A DNA stretch of 64,000 nt, taken from the NCBI GenBank assembly GCA_950097015.1, contig CATNEN010000038.1, positions 9,806,001-9,870,000 on the forward strand, given 5' to 3'. The stretch's first letter is position 1, and each line of letters opens with the position of its first letter. The notes beneath the pieces were generated by a model. The model made no database searches. It saw only the letters and a list, made by a program, of their open reading frames with translations, and was not told the origin of the DNA. This document shows, in pieces, positions 55,901-64,000 of the stretch. Origin of the DNA: Macrostomum hystrix. Lineage: Eukaryota; Platyhelminthes; Macrostomidae. The position numbers and the translations under genes were made by a program.

Positions 55901-58482
55901 AAGCGGGATGGGATTTATGATTAGCGAGATGGGATTTAGAAGAAACGAGATGGGATTTAAGACTAGCGGGATGGGATTTATAAGAAGCGAGATGGGAATT
56001 TTTGAGGAGCAAAATGGGATTTATGAGGAGTAAGATGGGATTAATGAGGAGTGATATATATAATTGAGGTATGGAATAGAAAGACGATGAATTGACAAGA
56101 GAGAATTCTATCTACAGTTACCAAACGTTACAAAAAGCACTCGAATACAAGGCATCCTGTCACGACACTTTCGCATGCGAATGCAAATCTAAAATTGAAA
56201 TGCGAGACAAATCGCAATCAGATTATTACCATCGAGAGTGGCCGATCGCTTGAACTTCGCTGTCGTCTTCTGCTTCCACAGAGTGGCATAGGGACGAATG
56301 TTAAGACCTGCGTTTGGAGAACGGATAAATGGCTGCGAATTGCTTTGGAAATTTTGACCCAAAACTGTTTAAATCTCGGAGAACTGAAGCGCTCGAACTA
56401 CTGACCTCTAGGTCAAGATAAAATAATGGTTGAAAGCATCCCATAAAGTTACATGGTTCACAATATCCCATATGGTACATGGTTCACAATATCCCATATA
56501 GGTACATGGTTCACAATATCCCATATGGTACATGGTTCACAATATCCCATATGGTACATGGTTCACAATATCCCATATGGGTGCATGGTTCGCAATATCC
56601 CATATGGTACATGGTTCACAATATCCCATATAGTTACATGGTTCACAATATCCCATATAGGTACACGGTTCACAATATCCCATATGGGTGCATGGTTCAC
56701 AATATCCCATATGGGTACATGGTTCACAATATCCCATATGGGTGCATGATTCACAATATCCCATATGGGTACATGATTCACAATATCCCATATGGTACAT
56801 GGTTCACAATATCCCATATAGGTACACGGTTCACAATATCCCATATGGGTGCATGGTTCACAATATCCCACATGGGTGCATGGTTCACAATATCCCATAT
56901 GGGTGCATGGTTCACAATATCCCATATGGGTGCATGGTTCACAATATCCCATATGCGTACATGATTCACAATATCCATATGGGTACATGATTCACAATAT
57001 CCCATATGGTACATGGTTCACAATATCCCATATAGGTACACGGTTCACAATATCCCATATGGGTGCATGGTTCACAATATCCCATATGGGTACATGATTC
57101 ACAATATCCCATATGGGTGCATGGTTCACAATATCCCATATGGGTACATGGTTCACAATATCCCATATGGGTGCATGGTTCACAATATCCCATATGGGTG
57201 CATGTTTCACAATATCCCATATGAGTACATGATTCACAATATCTCATATGGGTGCATGGTTCACAATATCCTATATGGGTGCATGTTTCACAATATCCCA
57301 TATGGGTGCATGGTTCACAATATCCCATATGAGTACATGATTCACAATATCCCATATGGGTGCATGTTTCACAATATCCCATATGGGTGCATGTTTCACA
57401 ATATCCCATATGGGTACATGATTCACAATATCCCATATGAGTACATGATTCACAATATCCCATATGGGTGCATGTTTCACAATATCCCATATGAGTACAT
57501 GATTCACAATATCCCATATGGGTACATGGTTCACAATATCCCATATGGTACATGGTTCACAATATCCCATATAGGTACACGGTTCACAATATCCCATATG
57601 GGTGCATGGTTCACAATATCCCACATGGGTGCATGGTTCACAATATCCCATATGGGTGCATGGTTCACAATATCCCATATGGGTGCATGATTCACAATAT
57701 CCCATATGCGTACATGATTCACAATATCCATATGGGTACATGATTCACAATATCCCATATGGTACATGGTTCACAATATCCCATATGGGTGCATGGTTCA
57801 CAATATCCCATATGGGTGCATGATTCACAATATCCCATATGCGTACATGATTCACAATATCCATATGGGTACATGATTCACAATATCCCATATGGTACAC
57901 GGTTCACAATATCCCATATGGGTGCATGGTTCACAATATCCCATATGGGTACATGATTCACAATATCTCATATGGGTGCATGGTTCACAATATCCCATAT
58001 GGGTACATGGTTCACAATATCCCATATGGGTGCATGGTTCACAATATCCCATATGGGTACATGGTTCACAATATCCCATATGGGTGCATGTTTCACAATA
58101 TCCCATATGAGTACATGATTCACAATATCTCATATGGGTGCATGGTTCACAATATCCTATATGGGTGCATGTTTCACAATATCCCATATGGGTGCATGGT
58201 TCACAATATCCTATATGGGTGCATGTTTCACAATATCCCATATGAGTACATGATTCACAATATCCCATATGGGTACATGGTTCACAATATCCCATATGGG
58301 TGCATGGTTCACAATATCCCATTCTAGGTGACTCAAGACGCCAATTTACTTCTCAAGCTGAGATGTACTCACCCCTGCTCTGTTTCTGCTCAGAAACGAT
58401 GTCGAATCCCACGAGCTGCTCAATTTGCGACCATCTAAGTAGGTGCTCCTGAAAGTCCAGCTTCACTTTTTCGGTGAAATCT
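52915..58482 (-). CDS. STIM: STIM (stromal interaction molecule) 3' exons, partial
   Basis: The exon at 58373-58482 encodes LLRWSQIEQLVGFDIV, matching the end of the CAD/SOAR Orai-activating region of STIM (LHRWQQIEILCGFQIV in human STIM1). The exon at 54778-54900 continues in phase (phase 1) with a Ser-rich stretch (ASLFAKQSSVASMHDLLN). The exon starting at 53492 encodes TSVASVSATAAGSASLKP and ends at a donor near 53390. The last open frame, about 52915-53340, is Ser/Pro-rich and ends in a lysine-rich tail (KSKSAADKKIKKAKGR) like the membrane-binding polybasic tail of STIM. The phase into this final exon does not join cleanly, so its acceptor or an extra exon is unresolved. STIM senses ER calcium and opens Orai channels. 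The EF-hand, SAM, TM and most coiled-coil exons must lie right of 58482, beyond satellite DNA. Confidence 0.7.
53545..53690 (+). repeat. CAGACAGA simple repeat
   Basis: Degenerate (CAGA) and CAGACATCCTGACAGT units in a STIM intron. Confidence 0.85.
54185..54645 (+). repeat. About 20-bp degenerate repeat
   Basis: Variants of GGGTCATAGATCATGGGTCA and ATGAGTCAGGGTC, in a STIM intron. Confidence 0.85.
55030..56070 (+). repeat. 21-bp minisatellite
   Basis: Variants built on GAGATGGGATTTATAAGAAG and GATGGGAATACAGATTAG, in a STIM intron. Left and right halves use different variants. Confidence 0.95.
56445..58325 (+). repeat. 27-bp minisatellite with CCCATATGGG palindrome
   Basis: About 70 copies of a unit with GGTTCACAATATCCCATATG and GGTGCAT. 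Each contains the perfect palindrome CCCATATGGG, so frames are open on both strands. It ends about 50 bases before the STIM exon at 58373. Confidence 0.97.
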
Positions 58483-58809
58483 CTGCGGGGTGTTTTGTTA
58501 AGATTTTGCAAATTTTCCTGAGTTTAGCGACTCGCTTTGCAATAACCGACATGACTTACAAATCCATCAAACACTGGTGAGTCAGTTAGGATAAAACAAA
58601 CAATTGGAAAAAAAATCGAGTGAAGAATTGCGCAATAGAAGTACATTTACTTTTTTTTCATTCCATGGTAGATACATATATATACGATTATATATATACG
58701 TTAAAGCAATCATGTATGCTAGTGCTGGTACAATCACGGTTAATAGGATGCGATCTAAAGTGAGTGGTGCCGCTTTAAGCAAATTGTTATGCAAGCTTTG
58801 AGGATGCTA

Positions 58810-61800
58810 AGCTAGCAGTGAAGGTATTTTGTTGCCAGTGAGGGTGTTATGCAATTAGTAGGGGTGTTATGCAAGCAGTGAGGGTGTTATGTTAGCAATG
58901 AAGGCGTTTTGTTAGCAGTGATGGTGTAATGCAAGCAGTGAGGGCGTTATTCAAGTGTGGGTGTTTTGCCATCAGTGTGGGTGTTATGCCATCAGTGGGG
59001 TGTTATGCCATCAGTGTGGTTGTTATGCCATCAGTGGGGGTGTTATGCCATCAGTGTGGGTGTTATGCCATCAGTGTGGGTGTTATGCCATCAGTGGGGG
59101 TGTTATGCCATCAGTGGGGGTGTTATGCCATCAGTGTGGGTGTTATGCCATCAGTGGGGGTGTTATGCCATCAGTGGGGGTGTTATGCCATCAGTGGGGG
59201 TGTTATGCCATCAGTGGGGGTGTTATGCCATCAGTGGAGGTTTTATGCCATCAGTGTGAGTGTTATGCCATCAGTGGGGGTGTTATGCCATCAGTGGGGG
59301 TGTTATGCCATCAGTGTGGGTGTTATGCCATCAGTGGGGGTGTTATGTCATCAGTGGGGGTGTTATGCCATCAGTGGGGGTGTTATGCCATCAGTGGGGT
59401 GTTATGCCATCAGTGGGGGTGCTATGCCATCAGTGTGGGTGTTATGCCATCAGTGGGGTGTTATGCCATCAGTGTGGGTGTTATGCCATCAGTGGGGGTG
59501 CTATGCCATCAGTGGGGGGTGTTATGTCATCAGTGTGGGTGTTATGCCATCAGTGTGGGTGTTATGCCATCAGTGGGGGTGTTATGCCATCAGTGTGGGT
59601 GTTATGCCATCAGTGGGGGTGTTATGCCATCAGTGGGGGTGTTATGCCATCAGTGTGGGTGTTATGCCATCAGTGGGGGTGTTATGCCATCAGTGTGGGT
59701 GTTATGCCATCAGTGGGGGTGTTATGCCATCAGTGGGGGTGTTATGCCATCAGTGGGGGTGTTATGCCATCAGTGTGGGTGTTATGCCATCAGTGGGGGT
59801 GTTATGCCATCAGTGTGGTTGTTATGCCATCAGTGGGGGTGTTATGCCATCAGTAGGGGTGTTATGCCATCAGTGTGGGTGTTATGCCATCAGTGGGGGT
59901 GTTATGCCATCAGTGGGGGTGTTATGCCATCAGTGGGGGTGTTATGCCATCAGTGGGGGTGTTATGCCATCAGTGTGGGTGTTATGCCATCAGTGTGAGT
60001 GTTATGCCATCAGTGGGGGTGTTATGCCATCAGTGGGGGTGTTATGCCATCAGTGGGGGTGTTATGCCATCAGTGGGGGTGTTATGCCATCAGTGTGGGT
60101 GTTATGCCATCAGTGGGGGTGTTATGCCATCAGTGGGGGTGTTATGCCATCAGTGGAGGTTTTATGCCATCAGTGTGGGTGTTATGCCATCAGTGTGAGT
60201 GTTATGCCATCAGTGGGGGTGTTATGCCATCAGTGGGGGTGTTATGCCATCAGTGTGGGTGTTATGCCATCAGTGGGGGTGTTATGCCATCAGTGGGGGT
60301 TTTATGCCATCAGTGGGGGTGTTATGCCATCAGTGTGGGTTTTATGCCATCAGTGGGGGTGTTATGCCATCAGTGGGGGTGTTATGCCATCAGTGGGGTG
60401 TTTTGCCATCAGTGTGGGTGTTATGCCATCAGTGGGGTGTTATGCCATCAGTGTGGTTGTTATGCCATCAGTGGGGGTGTTATGCCATCAGTAGGGGTGT
60501 TATGCCATCAGTGTGGGTGTTATGCCATCAGTGTGGGTGTTATGCCATCAGTGGGGGTGTTATGCCATCAGTGGGGGTGTTATGCCATCAGTGTGGGTGT
60601 TATGCCATCAGTGGGGGTGTTATGCCATCAGTGGGGGTGTTATGCCATCAGTGGGGGTGTTATGCCATCAGTGGAGGTTTTATGCCATCAGTGTGAGTGT
60701 TATGCCATCAGTGGGGGTGTTATGCCATCAGTGGGGGTGTTATGCCATCAGTGTGGGTGTTATGCCATCAGTGGGGGTGTTATGTCATCAGTGGGGGTGT
60801 TATGCCATCAGTGGGGGTGTTATGCCATCAGTGGGGTGTTATGCCATCAGTGGGGGTGCTATGCCATCAGTGTGGGTGTTATGCCATCAGTGGGGTGTTA
60901 TGCCATCAGTGTGGGTGTTATGCCATCAGTGGGGGTGCTATGCCATCAGTGGGGGGTGTTATGTCATCAGTGTGGGTGTTATGCCATCAGTGTGGGTGTT
61001 ATGCCATCAGTGGGGGTGTTATGCCATCAGTGTGGGTGTTATGCCATCAGTGGGGGTGTTATGCCATCAGTGGGGGTGTTATGCCATCAGTGGGGGTGTT
61101 ATGCCATCAGTGTGGGTGTTATGCCATCAGTGGGGGTGTTATGCCATCAGTGTGGTTGTTATGCCATCAGTGGGGGTGTTATGCCATCAGTAGGGGTGTT
61201 ATGCCATCAGTGTGGGTGTTATGCCATCAGTGGGGGTGTTATGCCATCAGTGGGGGTGTTATGCCATCAGTGGGGGTGTTATGCCATCAGTGTGGGTGTT
61301 ATGCCATCAGTGTGAGTGTTATGCCATCAGTGGGGGTGTTATGCCATCAGTGGGGGTGTTATGCCATCAGTGGGGGTGTTATGCCATCAGTGGGGGTGTT
61401 ATGCCATCAGTGTGGGTGTTATGCCATCAGTGGGGGTGTTATGCCATCAGTGGGGGTGTTATGCCATCAGTGGAGGTTTTATGCCATCAGTGTGGGTGTT
61501 ATGCCATCAGTGTGAGTGTTATGCCATCAGTGGGGGTGTTATGCCATCAGTGTGGGTGTTATGCCATCAGTGGGGGTGTTATGCCATCAGTGGGGGTTTT
61601 ATGCCATCAGTGGGGGTGTTATGCCATCAGTGTGGGTTTTATGCCATCAGTGGGGGTGTTATGCCATCAGTGGGGGTGTTATGCCATCAGTGGGGTGTTA
61701 TGCCATCAGTGTGGGTGTTATGCCATCAGTGGGGGTGTTATGCCATCAGTGGGGTGTTATGCCATCAGTGGGGTGTTATGCCATCAGTGTGGGTGTTATG

Positions 61801-64000
61801 CCATCAGTGGGGGTGTTATGCCATCAGTAGGGGTGTTATGCCATCAGTGGGGTGTTATGCCATCAGTGGGGGTGTTATGCCATCAGTGTGAGTGTTATGC
61901 CATCAGTGGGGGTGTTATGCCATCAGTGTGGGTGTTATGCCATCAGTGGGGGTGTTATGCCATCAGTGGGGGTGTTATGCCATCAGTGGAGGTTTTATGC
62001 CATCAGTGTGGGTGTTATGCCATCAGTGGGGGTTTTATGCCATCAGTGTGAGTGTTATGCCATCAGTGGGGGTGTTATGCCATCAGTGGGGGTGTTATGC
62101 CATCAGTGTGGGTGTTATGCCATCAGTGTGAGTGTTATGCCATCAGTGGGGGTGTTATGCCATCAGTGGGGTGTTATGCCATCAGTGTGGGTGTTATGCC
62201 ATCAGTGGGGGTGTTATGCCATCAGTGGGGGTGTTATGCCATCAGTGGGGGTGTTATGCCATCAGTGGAGGTTTTATGCCATCAGTGTGGGTGTTATGCC
62301 ATCAGTGGGGGTTTTATGCCATCAGTGGGGGTTTTATGCCATCAGTGGGGGTGTTATGCCATCAGTGTGGGTTTTATGCCATCAGTGGGGGTGTTATGCC
62401 ATCAGTGGGGGTGTTATGCCATCAGTGGGGTGTTATGCCATCAGTGTGGGTGTTATGCCATCAGTGGGGGTGTTATGCCATCAGTGGGGTGTTATGCCAT
62501 CAGTGTGGGTGTTATGCCATCAGTGGGGTGTTATGCCATCAGTGGGGGTGTTATGCCATCAGTGTGGGTTTTATGCCATCAGTGGGGGTGTTATGCCATC
62601 AGTGGGAGTGTTATGCCATCAGTGGGGTGTTATGCCATCAGTGTGGGTGTTATGCCATCAGTGGGGTGTTATGCCATCAGTGGGGTGTTATGCCATCAGT
62701 GTGGGTGTTATGCCATCAGTGGGGGTGTTATGCCATCAGTGGGGGTTTTATGCCATCAGTGGGGGTGTTATGCCATCAGTGGGAGTGTTATGCCATCAGT
62801 GGGGTGTTATGCCATCAGTGTGGGTGTTATGCCATCAGTGGGGTGTTATGCCATCAGTGGGGTGTTATGCCATCAGTGGGGTGTTATGCCATCAGTGGGG
62901 GTGTTATGCCATCAGTGTGGGTTTTATGCCATCAGTGGGGGTGTTATGCCATCAGTGGGGGTGTTATGCCATCAGTGGGGTGTTATGCCATCAGTGGGGG
63001 TGTTATGCCATCAGTGGGGTGTTATGCCATCAGTGGGGTGTTATGCCATCAGTGTGGGTGTTATGCCATCAGTGGGGTGTTATGCCATCAGTGGGGGTGT
63101 TATGCCATCAGTGGAGGTTTTATGCCATCAGTGTGAGTGTTATGCCATCAGTGGGGGTGTTATGCCATCAGTGGGGGTGTTATGCCATCAGTGTGGGTGT
63201 TATGCCATCAGTGGGGGTGTTATGTCATCAGTGGGGGTGTTATGCCATCAGTGGGGGTGTTATGCCATCAGTGGGGTGTTATGCCATCAGTGGGGGTGCT
63301 ATGCCATCAGTGTGGGTGTTATGCCATCAGTGGGGTGTTATGCCATCAGTGTGGGTGTTATGCCATCAGTGGGGGTGCTATGCCATCAGTGGGGGGTGTT
63401 ATGTCATCAGTGTGGGTGTTATGCCATCAGTGTGGGTGTTATGCCATCAGTGGGGGTGTTATGCCATCAGTGTGGGTGTTATGCCATCAGTGGGGGTGTT
63501 ATGCCATCAGTGGGGGTGTTATGCCATCAGTGGGGGTGTTATGCCATCAGTGTGGGTGTTATGCCATCAGTGGGGGTGTTATGCCATCAGTGTGGTTGTT
63601 ATGCCATCAGTGGGGGTGTTATGCCATCAGTAGGGGTGTTATGCCATCAGTGTGGGTGTTATGCCATCAGTGGGGGTGTTATGCCATCAGTGGGGGTGTT
63701 ATGCCATCAGTGGGGGTGTTATGCCATCAGTGGGGGTGTTATGCCATCAGTGTGGGTGTTATGCCATCAGTGTGAGTGTTATGCCATCAGTGGGGGTGTT
63801 ATGCCATCAGTGGGGGTGTTATGCCATCAGTGGGGGTGTTATGCCATCAGTGGGGGTGTTATGCCATCAGTGTGGGTGTTATGCCATCAGTGGGGGTGTT
63901 ATGCCATCAGTGGGGGTGTTATGCCATCAGTGGAGGTTTTATGCCATCAGTGTGGGTGTTATGCCATCAGTGTGAGTGTTATGCCATCAGTGGGGGTGTT
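58810..64000 (+). repeat. 20-bp satellite, running off the window
   Basis: About 255 copies of GTGTTATGCCATCAGTGGGG with GTGGG, GTGAG and GAGGT variants; 58800-58960 are looser early copies. The block with six Gs and TATGTCATC near 59514 recurs near 60951 and 63391, revealing long duplicated segments. By orientation it would lie in a STIM intron or separate STIM from its 5' exons. Confidence 0.97.

Noticed and set aside
58929-64000. Many overlapping Cys-rich open frames in the 20-bp satellite
   Set aside because: All three plus frames are open and periodic with the unit; there is no start context, domain or splice support.

Overview
The window is animal (eukaryotic) nuclear DNA. Genes have many small exons with GT/AG introns. 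The proteins are typical of a metazoan with nerves and muscle: an ERG-type potassium channel, two GABA-B receptor-like GPCRs, a DEG/ENaC channel, STIM and an ETS factor. There are also tRNA-derived SINEs, a non-LTR element, a Ty3/Gypsy element and a mariner. A repeat-rich invertebrate such as a free-living flatworm would fit, but I cannot name the species; that is an inference from composition and style.

Layout. 1-4041: repeats and SINEs, probably in an intron of the ERG channel gene. 4042-5258 (minus): first three coding exons of the ERG/KCNH channel. 6279-14761 (minus): complete 14-exon GABA-B receptor-like gene A. 15.2-16.65 kb: 14-bp satellite. 17131-18543 (minus): main exon of a DEG/ENaC channel lacking its TM1 exon. 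18.65-22.55 kb: a second, larger block of the same satellite. 23848-24906 (minus): intronless GT15 mannosyltransferase-like gene. 27863-35158 (minus): complete 14-exon GABA-B-like gene B, paralogous to A with the same intron phases. 35.6-36.3 kb: internally deleted mariner. 37-43 kb: minisatellites and SINEs. 43.26-50.31 kb (plus): ETS-domain gene whose introns hold a decayed LINE and an internally deleted Ty3/Gypsy element. 50.7-51.9 kb: 23-bp array. 52.9-58.5 kb (minus): 3' exons of a STIM gene with introns made largely of minisatellites. 58.8-64 kb: 20-bp satellite running off the end.

Most notable points. (1) Receptors A and B differ clearly in nearly every exon, but their TM1-3 exon is almost identical, which points to recent gene conversion. 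(2) Roughly 30% of the window is tandem array, with a different unit in almost every intron; in one case the single-copy seed of an array can be recognised in the paralogue. (3) A near-perfect 13-bp array of about 89 copies has no stop codon in any of six frames and has regularly spaced GGG runs. (4) The DEG/ENaC gene is cut at its 5' side by a duplicated SINE-plus-satellite junction. (5) A GT15 glycosyltransferase, best known from fungi, sits in an animal gene neighbourhood.

The two receptors, the DEG/ENaC channel and the mannosyltransferase lie on the same strand but show no operon-like spacing. The receptors could in principle pair, as GABA-B subunits do, but nothing in the sequence proves this.
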